NCBI GenBank assembly: GCA_964519015.1
Contig: CAZFHZ010000004.1
Coordinates: 1 to 64,000 of the forward strand
Source of the DNA: CAZFHZ01 sp964519015
GTDB taxonomy: Bacteria > Blakebacterota > Blakebacteria > Blakebacterales > CAYUVJ01
Direction: 5' to 3'
DNA length: 64,000 bases
The position numbers and the translations under genes are program-made. This document shows positions 33,904 through 42,145 of this stretch, piece after piece. Each line of letters starts with the position of its first letter. Position 1 is the stretch's first letter. The notes beneath the pieces were generated by a model that did no database searches, was not told the origin of the DNA, and worked only from the letters and a program-made list of their open reading frames with translations.

Positions 33904-33947
33904 CCGGCGGCGGCCTGTCCATCAGCTACAAGAAGCCGCCGGAGTAG
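33904..33947 (+). repeat. Relic duplicate of the O-methyltransferase 3' end
   Basis: 44 bases matching 31417-31460 with three mismatches by direct comparison. They still read GGGLSISYKKPPE plus a stop on the plus strand. They lie in the 131-bp gap between propeller copies 2 and 3, ten bases from the stop of copy 3, just as the intact O-methyltransferase stop lies 15 bases from propeller copy 1. The rest of the gap has no gene. Confidence 0.9.
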
Positions 33948-33956
33948 GCTGGCGGC

Positions 33957-35210
33957 TCAGCGATAGCGCAGACCCTCCACGGCCGGAACGATCCGGTAAA
34001 CGGTCGGGATCTGCTCGCCGGTCTCTTCGACGTAGCGGATGCACATGAGCAGACCGTCGCGGATGGCATAGGGCGTGCCGGGAAAGTATGCCCGCCCCAG
34101 GTAACGCCCCTCGGCGTCCACGACGTGCCAGCCCGCCGCGTCCGGTTCGGTGGCGATGTACCGGCTCATCACATCCATGAGCCATAACCATCCCCGGTCG
34201 TCCGCCCGCAGATCCTCGCTGAAACCGACTTTGTCCGCGAAGACGAGACGCTCCCGAAGACCTTCCTGAGGGATTCTTCCGCTGGCGGTCGCCAGACTGT
34301 CCATGAATGCGAAGTACCGGTTGCGGAATGAGGCGTCGATAGGCCGCTCCGGCTGCTCGATCCGGATGCGGGGGCGCGGCTCTCCGAGCGGCGAAAAGAT
34401 CTGGATGAGGGCTTCGTTCCCCTGCGCCACCACGATGTCATGCCGGGGAGTGATCACCATCATGGGATACCCACCCAGTTGCAGCATGGAATAGCGGCCG
34501 CGGTAGGTGCCCCCCGGTTCCGTCAGATCTGTGAAGCGGGTTACGGGCACGAACTCCCCGCGCACGATAGCCACCGTGTCGCCCGTGGCCGCCCGGGTGA
34601 TGAGGGCCCGGGACCGGCTGTACTGGATGTTGGCCGGCCGTTGACTCTCCGAGACGACGCCGATCAGCAGGCCGTCGTGGGCCACCAGGACGCTCGGTCC
34701 TCCACCGTTCGACTGCCGGAAGGTATCGAGGAGACGCCCGTCGGTGGTGAATCGGATTGCCCGCTGCAGTCCGGTGTCGTGGATCGTCAGGGTGTCCCCG
34801 TCGAAGGCGGTGAGCTTGGGCATCCGGAACTCGCCCGGGCCGCTGCCGCGCCGGCCGAACGTGCTCCGGTACGACCCGTCCGCCTCATAGACCACGACCC
34901 GGCAATCGCCGCCGTCCAGCACGTAGTACCGGCCGTCCGGGCCCCGTTCGAATGAATTGACCCGGCTGAGCAGGGAGGCTTCCTGCGCCGGGTCCTGCTT
35001 CAGCCGGAGCACCTCCTCGAACCGGAAGAGGGGCTCGGAGTGGGCCGGACCGCCGGTGGTCTCGGCCACCCGGACACCATCCTCGGTATAGGTACGGAAC
35101 TGGTGACCGCCCGGCGGGCCGCCCCCGCAGCCGACGAGAATCCCGAGCAGCAGCACCAGGATTGGCCGGAGTGACCGTCCGATCGTCCCAGCATAGTCGG
35201 TGCGCGACAT
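33957..35210 (-). CDS. 6-bladed beta-propeller lipoprotein, copy 3 (sister of copy 2)
   Basis: 417 residues from ATG 35210. Hydrophobic leader ending in GILVGCGGGPPGGH, a clear lipobox. Blades show YYVLDGGDCRVVVYEADGSYRSTFGRRGSGPGEFRMPKLTAF and ALIQIFSPLGEPRPRIRI. It differs from copy 2 mainly in loops (for example DVMSRYIATEPDAAGWHVVD against DVEGNVFNWAVDAAWWHVVD). Its ATG overlaps by one base the stop of copy 4, so copies 3 and 4 are coupled. The ligand is unknown. Confidence 0.85.
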   Translation of the reverse strand: MSRTDYAGTIGRSLRPILVLLLGILVGCGGGPPGGHQFRTYTEDGVRVAETTGGPAHSEPLFRFEEVLRLKQDPAQEASLLSRVNSFERGPDGRYYVLDGGDCRVVVYEADGSYRSTFGRRGSGPGEFRMPKLTAFDGDTLTIHDTGLQRAIRFTTDGRLLDTFRQSNGGGPSVLVAHDGLLIGVVSESQRPANIQYSRSRALITRAATGDTVAIVRGEFVPVTRFTDLTEPGGTYRGRYSMLQLGGYPMMVITPRHDIVVAQGNEALIQIFSPLGEPRPRIRIEQPERPIDASFRNRYFAFMDSLATASGRIPQEGLRERLVFADKVGFSEDLRADDRGWLWLMDVMSRYIATEPDAAGWHVVDAEGRYLGRAYFPGTPYAIRDGLLMCIRYVEETGEQIPTVYRIVPAVEGLRYR

Positions 35211-36409
35211 CAGCGTTCCTCCTCAAGTCGATAGAAACGCACCACCGGAGTGCCATCCTCCAGCTCTTCGTAACGGTAGTAGCCGTCCTGGTCGAAGTAG
35301 AACGGCTCTTGCGGCAGACTCTGGCTGAAGAGCCAGTCCCCGTCGGGATCGAAGACATCGAACCGGTAGGGATCACCCTCTTCTTCGGCGGCGTAGGTGC
35401 GGTATCGCATGACCCAGAGACGCTCCCGCCGGTCCCAGAACATCTCCCCGATAGCCGGCATACGGTCCGGGTAGTCCAGCCGCCGCAGCCCTTCCTCCGG
35501 GTAGCGCTGGGCCGCGTACGACTTGATGAAGGCCTCGATCTCGGGTCCGGTGACCGCCGGACCTTGAACCGGGAGCGTCAGCTCGATCCGTCCCCCATCC
35601 CGGGCGTTCAGGATCACTATCCGGTAGTCTCCCGAGTCCACCCAGGCCAATCGCCCACCGCTCAGGGCGAACTCAGCATGGTCTTCGTGCTGAAAGGGAC
35701 TGGAGAGGTACTTGTTGCCCAGGATAGGCCAGCGGGTCAGGTAGGTGGTGTCGAGCACGGCCTCGATTCGATTCGGATGAGGCCACCATCGATCCAACCG
35801 GTACTGCCACTGAAAGGTGATCGCGTCCTGGAACGACCCGCTGAGGCCCCGGCCGTCGTACCGGAAGACCGCGAATCCGCCGCCAGGCAGTAACGTCAAC
35901 TCCTGATTGGTCCCGGTCAGTTCAGGGGGCAGGAGGAATTGGCCGAGATAGGCGCCCGTCCGATCGTAGCAGGAGATCCGCCGATTGGAGCTGTCCAGTA
36001 CGGCCAGGGTGTCACCGGGGAAGACCACCGTGGTGATGGTCCCGAACTCGCCCGGGCCTTTCCCTCGCCGTCCGAAGGAGCCGAGATGGGTACCGCTGGG
36101 ATCGAAGCGGTGAACCACCCCTGCCCGGGCATCGCCGATCAGCACCGTACCCGCGGGATCGACTCCCATTATCATGGGAGCGACGAGCAGGTAGGTGTCA
36201 TCGGACTGGTCGGCGCCGAAGACGGCTGCGGGCACCACGCGGTAGGGATCGACTCGCGGAGGCAGATCTCCGAGGTAGTGGAGGCTGGTCACGCCGCCGA
36301 CAACCTCCCGGAGATAGCCGGTTTCCTCGTGCCCGCCGCAGCTGCAGGCGAACAGGACACTCAACAGCACCAACACGTCGCGCAGGGATGAAAGTACCGG
36401 TCTGCTCAT
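35210..36409 (-). CDS. 6-bladed beta-propeller lipoprotein, copy 4
   Basis: 399 residues from ATG 36409 (AGGAGC upstream; an ATG at 36445 would add 12 polar residues). Leader LVLLSVLFACSCGG carries the lipobox Cys. Blade motifs: VVHRFDPSGTHLGSFGRRGKGPGEFGTITTVV, LAVLDSSNRRISCYDRTGAYLGQF and RIVILNARDGGRIELTL. It is less similar to the other copies than copies 2 and 3 are to each other, so it is an older member of the array. Confidence 0.83.
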   Translation of the reverse strand: MSRPVLSSLRDVLVLLSVLFACSCGGHEETGYLREVVGGVTSLHYLGDLPPRVDPYRVVPAAVFGADQSDDTYLLVAPMIMGVDPAGTVLIGDARAGVVHRFDPSGTHLGSFGRRGKGPGEFGTITTVVFPGDTLAVLDSSNRRISCYDRTGAYLGQFLLPPELTGTNQELTLLPGGGFAVFRYDGRGLSGSFQDAITFQWQYRLDRWWPHPNRIEAVLDTTYLTRWPILGNKYLSSPFQHEDHAEFALSGGRLAWVDSGDYRIVILNARDGGRIELTLPVQGPAVTGPEIEAFIKSYAAQRYPEEGLRRLDYPDRMPAIGEMFWDRRERLWVMRYRTYAAEEEGDPYRFDVFDPDGDWLFSQSLPQEPFYFDQDGYYRYEELEDGTPVVRFYRLEEER

Positions 36410-36449
36410 TCCGGGTCGTTGCTCCTGACCAGAGAATCTATCCATATGC

Positions 36450-37658
36450 CTACCGCGGGATCTCGATCCGGTAGCGCTTCACCCGGGGGACCTGGTCGGG
36501 AGAGCGTACCGATGTGATGAACACGTCGCCGCGGATCCAGACGAGCGAGCTCAGCCGGACCTCGTCGGGCAACTCCAGGGTCCCCAGGTATCTCCCGGCG
36601 GTCTCGAAGACATCCACCACCTGCGAGGAATCCCAGCGGGGCGGCGTATCGGCATCCTCGCCTCCGACCCGGACGCCCGGTCCCTCACGGACCACCCAGA
36701 GCCGGCCGCTCAGGTCGGCTACGATCTCGGAGAACCACGGTTTGGTGTCGGGGACCGGGGGCGCCCGCCAGGAGAAGGAGGGATCGGAGTGGCGCAGGAT
36801 GCGGGTGTAGGTCTCGATGTACCAGTCCCTCTCTTCACGCTGGACCGGAATGGGTTCGCACACCCGTTCGAGGGCGTGGACGGAACCCTCCCGGTCCGTC
36901 ACCGTGATCCGGTAGCGGTCGGAGATGCCGTGGATGAGGGAACCGTCTACGCTGAACGTCCAGACCAGGTCCGGAGCGAACGGCACCGACAATGCCGTCC
37001 GCTCGGTCCTGAGCTGGTACTTCTCGCTGTCGAAGAAGGGCGCCCAGACCGTGTCGAGGACCGCTTCCCTCGGCCCGGTCCGGCCCATGCCGTAGCGCCG
37101 AGGCGGCCGCCGGTTGGCGATGGGCACGTAAGCTCCTCCATCGCGGGTGAGGATCGTCGGGCGGAAGGAGCCGAGGTAGGAGGAGAGCGGCCAGGTGGCC
37201 GCCGGGACTCCGTCCAGCGTGTAGACGTTCACCCGGTTCAGGCTGATGTCCCGAACCACGACCCGGTCCTGTTCCGCGTCCACGGCGAGACCGGTAGGCA
37301 GGCGGAACTCCCCCGGTCCCGCACCCCGGCCGCCGAAGTCGAAGAGATGCCGGCCGTCCCAGCCGTAGACCCGCACCCGGAAGAAGGAGGAGTCCAGGAC
37401 ATAGATCCGGTCCCCGGTGGCGCCCAGCCCCATCACCGACCCCAACAGGTAGGGTCCTTCCTCATTACTGCCGATCGAGACTTCTTCGACCAGACGGGCC
37501 GGTTCTTTCCAGACCGACCCGGAGAGGGTGCGCACGGTACGGATCCCCTCCATGACGAGCTCTTCCTGCCGCCAGGTCCCATCGTCCGGCACCCGGCCCC
37601 CGCAGGAGCACAAGAATGGAAGGAGCGTCATCAGCAGCAGGACGTGGGCAGTACGCAT
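36450..37658 (-). CDS. 6-bladed beta-propeller lipoprotein, copy 5
   Basis: 402 residues from ATG 37658 with AGGAGC eight bases upstream. Leader HVLLLMTLLPFLCSCGG has a lipobox Cys. Blade motifs: YVLDSSFFRVRVYGWDGRHLFDFGGRGAGPGEFRLPTGLAV, VVVRDISLNRVNVYTLDG and VVDVFETAGRYLGTLEL. It is the promoter-proximal gene of the five-gene array; the tRNA-Asn terminator lies about 95 bases upstream. The copies use the same CAGGAGC ribosome site, which supports common ancestry. Confidence 0.83.
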   Translation of the reverse strand: MRTAHVLLLMTLLPFLCSCGGRVPDDGTWRQEELVMEGIRTVRTLSGSVWKEPARLVEEVSIGSNEEGPYLLGSVMGLGATGDRIYVLDSSFFRVRVYGWDGRHLFDFGGRGAGPGEFRLPTGLAVDAEQDRVVVRDISLNRVNVYTLDGVPAATWPLSSYLGSFRPTILTRDGGAYVPIANRRPPRRYGMGRTGPREAVLDTVWAPFFDSEKYQLRTERTALSVPFAPDLVWTFSVDGSLIHGISDRYRITVTDREGSVHALERVCEPIPVQREERDWYIETYTRILRHSDPSFSWRAPPVPDTKPWFSEIVADLSGRLWVVREGPGVRVGGEDADTPPRWDSSQVVDVFETAGRYLGTLELPDEVRLSSLVWIRGDVFITSVRSPDQVPRVKRYRIEIPR

Positions 37659-37752
37659 CGTCGGGCTCCTGGTCGAGGGACCGCCCGGTTCCGGTAGTAT
37701 CGAGAGGACGGATCCGGAGGGCAGGCGTTTATCACCGTCCGGGAACACAAAC

Positions 37753-37784
37753 GCCCCCTGGAGGCGGTTCATCCTCCAGGGGGC
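37753..37784 (-). terminator. Intrinsic terminator of tRNA-Asn
   Basis: Perfect 12-bp stem (GCCCCCTGGAGG / CCTCCAGGGGGC) with an 8-base loop, followed on the minus strand by GTTTGTGTT. It lies seven bases after the CCA end of the tRNA and separates it from the propeller array. Confidence 0.8.
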
Positions 37785-37789
37785 ATCGG

Positions 37790-37867
<78 letters not shown>

Positions 37868-37932
37868 GTGTCTCGGTCCGGATGCTCCTCATCCGGGACT
37901 TCATAAACTGCGCCAAACCGGTCGTAAAAGCA

Positions 37933-37955
37933 AGGAGCGGCTGAACACCGCTCCT
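37933..37955 (-). terminator. Intrinsic terminator of the S41 protease operon
   Basis: On the minus strand AGGAGCGG pairs with CCGCTCCT over a 7-base loop, followed by TTGCTTTT. It lies 46 bases after the stop of the protease and upstream of tRNA-Asn. Confidence 0.75.
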
Positions 37956-38001
37956 GCCTGTCGTCACACCCTCTTCAGGCGGTCGCCGGGACCATCACCG
38001 G

Positions 38002-39831
38002 TCAGGGCCGGATGGTCGCGAACCGTTCGTGCTCGGCCGGCTCCTCCTCCAGCAGCCGGGACTGCGGCGGTGTCTCCGGCTCCATCGCCGGGCCCTCACC
38101 CCGGTGGGTCCCGGCGAGGATCGCATCGTAACGCCGGGCATTCTTCAGCACGTCCAGGGCGGCCTTGAACTGGGCATCCTCCTTGAAGTACTCCATCTGG
38201 CCGGCGTCGTAACCGGCCAGTTTGGTGGTGAACTCCCGGCGCAGTTCCAGCGCGATCTTCTCCCGGCTGGTGGTCCACATCTTCTCCTTCTCCGCCTCGA
38301 TCGCCCGCTTCAGGGCCGCAATCTCGTCCTTCAGGTCATCGGCCAGGTCCTCGGCCCGAGCGGTCGTCTGCAACTCGTCCAGCCGCACCTCGGTGGGGAG
38401 CCGGAAGGTGAATCCATCGGAGAGGCACCAGCGATTGAAATCGTCGAGGAGGGCGTCGTCGACGGTGACCGTGCTGCCCGACTTCAGGTTGCGCGAGTTG
38501 ACGTAGTTGTTCACGTAGCGCAGGAACATGGCTCGCCGGTACTTCAGGTCGAAGAGGAGGATGTTGATGGTGAGACCCTCCGCCTCGACGTCGGGGACCA
38601 CGCCCCCGCCCCCCTTCACCTCGCGACCGTTGCGGCTGTGGAAGACCGGATGCGCGGTCGTGTCGGGGCCGGTCGGGTTGGCCACCGCCAGTAGTCCCTG
38701 CTCGTCCCGGACGAAGGGGCGCTGCAGGTTCCGTCCGCTGGGAGTGAAGTACTCGCCGGTGGTCAACCGCAGATAGCTGTCCGTGCCCACCTGGGCCACG
38801 GTCTGCACGAGACCCTTGCCGAAAGTGGTGCGGCCGACGATCACGCCGCGGTCGAGGTCCTGCACGGCTCCGGCCACGATCTCGGAGGCCGAAGCGCTGC
38901 CGGTGTTGACCAGTACGGCCAGGCGTCCCTTGAAGAGCTGCGCCTGGCTGGTACGGAGTTCGCTGTTCATCTCGTTGATGCGGCCGCGCGTGTAGACGAC
39001 CAGCTCGCCCGACGGCAGGAAGGGCTCGGCCACCTCGCGCGCCTCCAGCAGCAGGCCGCCCGGGTTCCCCCGCAGGTCGAGGATGAGTCCCTCGATCTTC
39101 TGCTGCCTCTCCAGTCTCTGGATCGCCTCGGTCAGGAACTTGCCGGTGTTGCGGGTGAACCGCCCGATCTCGAGGTAGGCGATGCCCGGGGCCGCGAAGG
39201 TCGCGGCCGAGACGTCGTTCACCTCGATGGTCTCGCGGGTGATGACGAACTCCATCGGTTCGGGGAAGCCCTCCCGCTCGATCATGAGCGTCACCTTGGT
39301 GCCGACCGGACCCTTGATGAGCGAGGCGGCCTTGGACGAGGTGAAAGTGCGGCTGGGTGTACTGTTGATGTTCACGATCACGTCGCCCGCCTGGAGTCCC
39401 GTCCGCTCGGCCGGGGAGCCCTTCATGGGGGCGACCACCGTCAGTACCCCCCCCTGCTGTCCGATGGTGGCCCCGATGCCGCTGTACTGCCCGGTGGTGG
39501 TGATCTCCAGATCGGCTACGGCACTCTCGTCCGCCTCCTGGGTGTAGTACTCCGAATAGGGATCGAGTTGGGCCATCATCCCCTTGAGCGCGCCGGTGGT
39601 GACATCCTGGGAGTTCACCTCGTGGTAGTAACTCTGCCAGACCTCGGTCAGCAGCGAACTCAGGAGCGAACCGTCCCGGCGCACGTCACGGAGGCTGCTC
39701 GGCACCTGTTGGGACTGGGCGGCCAGAGCGGCATGGGACATCCCCACCTCGCGACGAGGCCCCGGGGCGATCAGAAAGCCGATAGCGAAGGCCACCAGCA
39801 GGAGCGGCGTATATCGGGTCCAGCGCATCAT
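38002..39831 (-). CDS. S41-family C-terminal processing peptidase (CtpA/Prc type)
   Basis: 609 residues with an N-terminal membrane anchor or signal (LLLVAFAIGFLIAPG). Domains: helical N-terminal part, PDZ (about 110-200; GIGATIGQQGGVLTVV and GLQAGDVIVNIN), then the S41 fold with ILDLRGNPGG, the nucleophile Ser in NTGSASASEIVAGA and the general-base Lys in TTFGKGLVQT. A C-terminal helical, Glu/Lys-rich extension of about 180 residues exceeds the family core. It trims periplasmic or envelope proteins. The start overlaps the tmk stop (ATGA). Confidence 0.93.
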   Translation of the reverse strand: MMRWTRYTPLLLVAFAIGFLIAPGPRREVGMSHAALAAQSQQVPSSLRDVRRDGSLLSSLLTEVWQSYYHEVNSQDVTTGALKGMMAQLDPYSEYYTQEADESAVADLEITTTGQYSGIGATIGQQGGVLTVVAPMKGSPAERTGLQAGDVIVNINSTPSRTFTSSKAASLIKGPVGTKVTLMIEREGFPEPMEFVITRETIEVNDVSAATFAAPGIAYLEIGRFTRNTGKFLTEAIQRLERQQKIEGLILDLRGNPGGLLLEAREVAEPFLPSGELVVYTRGRINEMNSELRTSQAQLFKGRLAVLVNTGSASASEIVAGAVQDLDRGVIVGRTTFGKGLVQTVAQVGTDSYLRLTTGEYFTPSGRNLQRPFVRDEQGLLAVANPTGPDTTAHPVFHSRNGREVKGGGGVVPDVEAEGLTINILLFDLKYRRAMFLRYVNNYVNSRNLKSGSTVTVDDALLDDFNRWCLSDGFTFRLPTEVRLDELQTTARAEDLADDLKDEIAALKRAIEAEKEKMWTTSREKIALELRREFTTKLAGYDAGQMEYFKEDAQFKAALDVLKNARRYDAILAGTHRGEGPAMEPETPPQSRLLEEEPAEHERFATIRP

Positions 39832-40508
39832 GACATTCCCTTCCGCCTCAGCAAGTCCGAGGCGTCGGCATGGATCTCCCGGCCGATTGCTGCAGCCGGT
39901 CGGTCACCATCCACCACGCGGAACCGCTCAGGGTCCGCAGCAGCAAGCGCGAGGAAGCCCTCCCTCACCCGGTCGAGGAAGGCCGTCCCTCCTCCTTCCA
40001 GACGGTCGGGGGTCCGTCCCGCCTGTCTCGCCCGGGTCAGTCCGACGGCCGGGTCGAGATCGATCAGGTAGGTGCGCTCCGGCCCCAGGCCGGCGGTGCC
40101 CAGGGCGTCGGCCTCACGGATGGCCGCCATCGCCTCGGCCACGCCCCGTCCCCCCCGATCCCTTCCGTAGCCCTGATAGGCCAGGGTGGAATCGAGAAAG
40201 CGGTCGCACACCACCACCGCTCCGCGCTCCAGAGCGGGTCGTATCACCGCCGCCACATGCTCGGCCCGGCTGGCCAGATAGAGGAGAACCTCGGTCGCCC
40301 AAGCCATACCCGCCGCGGCCGGATCGAGCAGGATGGCCCTCACCCGCTCGGCCACCGGGCTTCCCCCCGGTTCCCGGGTCAGCACCACTTCGTGCCCCTC
40401 CGAGGTCAGTGCCTCGGCCAGCGCCCGGGCCTGGGTGCTCTTGCCGGAGCCGTCCACCCCTTCCAGGCTGATGAAGGCGCCGCCTCTCCTCGGGTCGGTC
40501 CGGGTCAC
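39828..40508 (-). CDS. tmk: Thymidylate kinase (dTMP kinase)
   Basis: 226 residues from GTG 40508. P-loop in ISLEGVDGSGKSTQ, DR motif in VVVCDRFLDSTLAYQGYGR, and substrate-binding TREPGGSPVAERVR. It phosphorylates dTMP to dTDP with ATP. The LID region and the YLIDLDP strand are intact and the length is normal. It is coupled to the S41 protease by overlap and sits 12 bases after rsmI. Confidence 0.96.
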   Translation of the reverse strand: MTRTDPRRGGAFISLEGVDGSGKSTQARALAEALTSEGHEVVLTREPGGSPVAERVRAILLDPAAAGMAWATEVLLYLASRAEHVAAVIRPALERGAVVVCDRFLDSTLAYQGYGRDRGGRGVAEAMAAIREADALGTAGLGPERTYLIDLDPAVGLTRARQAGRTPDRLEGGGTAFLDRVREGFLALAAADPERFRVVDGDRPAAAIGREIHADASDLLRRKGMS

Positions 40509-40520
40509 AGTCTTCCTATA

Positions 40521-41312
40521 TTACGGATTGCGGGGCTTGTTATGAAGCCCCGCTTTCGTACCGGCCACCACCAGAGTAAACTCGCCGCGCGCCTTCGAAG
40601 TTGCATAAAACGCCGCCAGTTCCGAGAGCGGTCCCCGGCGCACCTCCTCGAAACGCTTGGTCAGTTCGCGACAGACCGCCGCCGGACGGTCCCCCAGTAC
40701 GACCATCAGGTCGGCCAGCGTGGCGGCCAGCCGGTACGGACTCTCGTAGAAGACCAGGGTGTGCGGCAATCCCGCCAGCTCCTCCAGCACCCGCCGGCGC
40801 CGTCCCGACCGTGGCGGCAGGAAACCGGTGAAGGTGAAGGCGTCGGTGGGCAGCCCGGAGACGGTCAGGGCCGCGATCAGGGCGGTCGGACCGGGCACCG
40901 CGCTCACCACGATCCCTTCGGCCACCGCCGCCCGCACCAGCACGAAGCCGGGGTCGGAGAGACCGGGGGTGCCCGCGTCGCTGGCCAGCGCCACACTCCG
41001 CCCGGCCTTTAAATGGGCGATCAGCCGCGGGGTCGCCGTCGTCTCGTTGTGCTCGTGGAAGCTCTCCAGCCGCCGGTGGATCCCCAGGGAGGCCAGCAGG
41101 CGCCCGGTGTGGCGGGTGTCCTCGGCGGCCACTATATCGGCTGCGGCAAGCACCGCCCGGGCCCGTGGACTCAGATCGCCGCGGTGGCCGATCGGGGTGG
41201 CCACCAGGTAGAGGACCCCGCCGGTCACCTGGGCCGTCAGGGCCTCCGCCGGGTCCTCTGCGGACGCCTCCCGTCCGGTCGGCTCCTCTTCCGGCTCCGG
41301 TTCCCCGGCCAT
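40521..41312 (-). CDS. rsmI: 16S rRNA (cytidine1402-2'-O)-methyltransferase
   Basis: 263 residues. Tetrapyrrole-methylase fold: LYLVATPIGHRGDLSPRARAVLAAADIVAAEDTRHT, HEHNE, ALASDAGTPGLSDPGFVLVRAA, SAVPGPTALIAALTVSGL and FTGFLPPRSGRRR are diagnostic for RsmI. There is an N-terminal extension of about 28 acidic residues before the domain; a GTG inside it could be the true start. The ATG overlaps the NAD synthetase stop (TGATG). Confidence 0.95.
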   Translation of the reverse strand: MAGEPEPEEEPTGREASAEDPAEALTAQVTGGVLYLVATPIGHRGDLSPRARAVLAAADIVAAEDTRHTGRLLASLGIHRRLESFHEHNETTATPRLIAHLKAGRSVALASDAGTPGLSDPGFVLVRAAVAEGIVVSAVPGPTALIAALTVSGLPTDAFTFTGFLPPRSGRRRRVLEELAGLPHTLVFYESPYRLAATLADLMVVLGDRPAAVCRELTKRFEEVRRGPLSELAAFYATSKARGEFTLVVAGTKAGLHNKPRNP

Positions 41313-42145
41313 CAGGTCCCCCAGTCCCGGGGATAGAGCCAGTCGATGCCGATCGTGCGGTCGCTCAGTTTGCAGATCACCGGGAGATGCCGCTTGTACT
41401 CATTGGCCCGCACCCGTTCCCAGAGCCGGCGCACCAGCTCTTCATCGAAGCCCTCGGCCGCCGTCTGCGCGATCGTCTTGCGCTCGTCCACCAGTCGGAA
41501 GAGGATCGCGTCGGCGGTTGTGTAGTCCACTCCCAGGTCGGCCTCGTCGGTCTGCCCCTGCCAGAGGTCGGCCGAGGGAGCCTTCTTCAGGACCGGCTCC
41601 GGCAATCCGAGGGCGGCGGCCAGCTGGCGGAGCTGGCTCTTGTATAAATCGCCCACCGGGTTGATCGCACTGGCCAGGTCGCCGTGGAGGGTACCGTACC
41701 CGAGCAGGAGCTCGGTCTTGTTGCTGGTTCCGACCACCAGCGCCCGGTACTCGACCGAGAGGTCGTAGAGGACCGCCATGCGCATGCGCGCCATCAGGTT
41801 ACCCGCGCGGGTGCGGTCGAGTCCCGCCCACGCGGCGTACCCTTCCGTCATGCCGGTGATGGGCACTTCGAGCGGTTCCACACCCAGCAGCTCGGCCACC
41901 AGCCGGCCATCGGAGACACTCTCGGCCGAGGAGATCCGGTGCGGCATCCCCACCAGGAGCGCCTGTCCGGCTCCCAGGGCCCGTACCACCAGGGCCGCCG
42001 AGACGGCCGAATCGATCCCGCCGGAAAGTCCGACGATCGCCCGCTGGAAACCGGCGCGTTCCACCTCATGGCGCACGAATGCTTCCAGGATGGGGAGCAC
42101 CAGGTCGGGGTCGAGACGGAGCCGCTCGTCCATGGACACGCTCAC
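41312..42145 (-). CDS. nadE: NAD+ synthase, ammonia-dependent synthetase subunit
   Basis: 277 residues from GTG 42145. PP-loop motif IVGLSGGIDSAVSAALVVRALG, ESVSDGRLVAELLG, MARMRMAVLYDLS, VVGTSNKTELLLGYGTLHGD and KKAPSADLWQGQTDEADLGV define NadE. It converts deamido-NAD, ATP and ammonia to NAD. It carries only the synthetase domain. The gene just upstream, overlapping by GTGA, encodes a nitrilase-type amidase that probably supplies ammonia from glutamine. Confidence 0.94.
   Translation of the reverse strand: MSVSMDERLRLDPDLVLPILEAFVRHEVERAGFQRAIVGLSGGIDSAVSAALVVRALGAGQALLVGMPHRISSAESVSDGRLVAELLGVEPLEVPITGMTEGYAAWAGLDRTRAGNLMARMRMAVLYDLSVEYRALVVGTSNKTELLLGYGTLHGDLASAINPVGDLYKSQLRQLAAALGLPEPVLKKAPSADLWQGQTDEADLGVDYTTADAILFRLVDERKTIAQTAAEGFDEELVRRLWERVRANEYKRHLPVICKLSDRTIGIDWLYPRDWGT

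Noticed and set aside
31476..37658. Propeller array as a biosynthetic gene cluster
   Set aside because: Apart from one methyltransferase there are no biosynthetic enzymes; the genes are paralogous lipoproteins.
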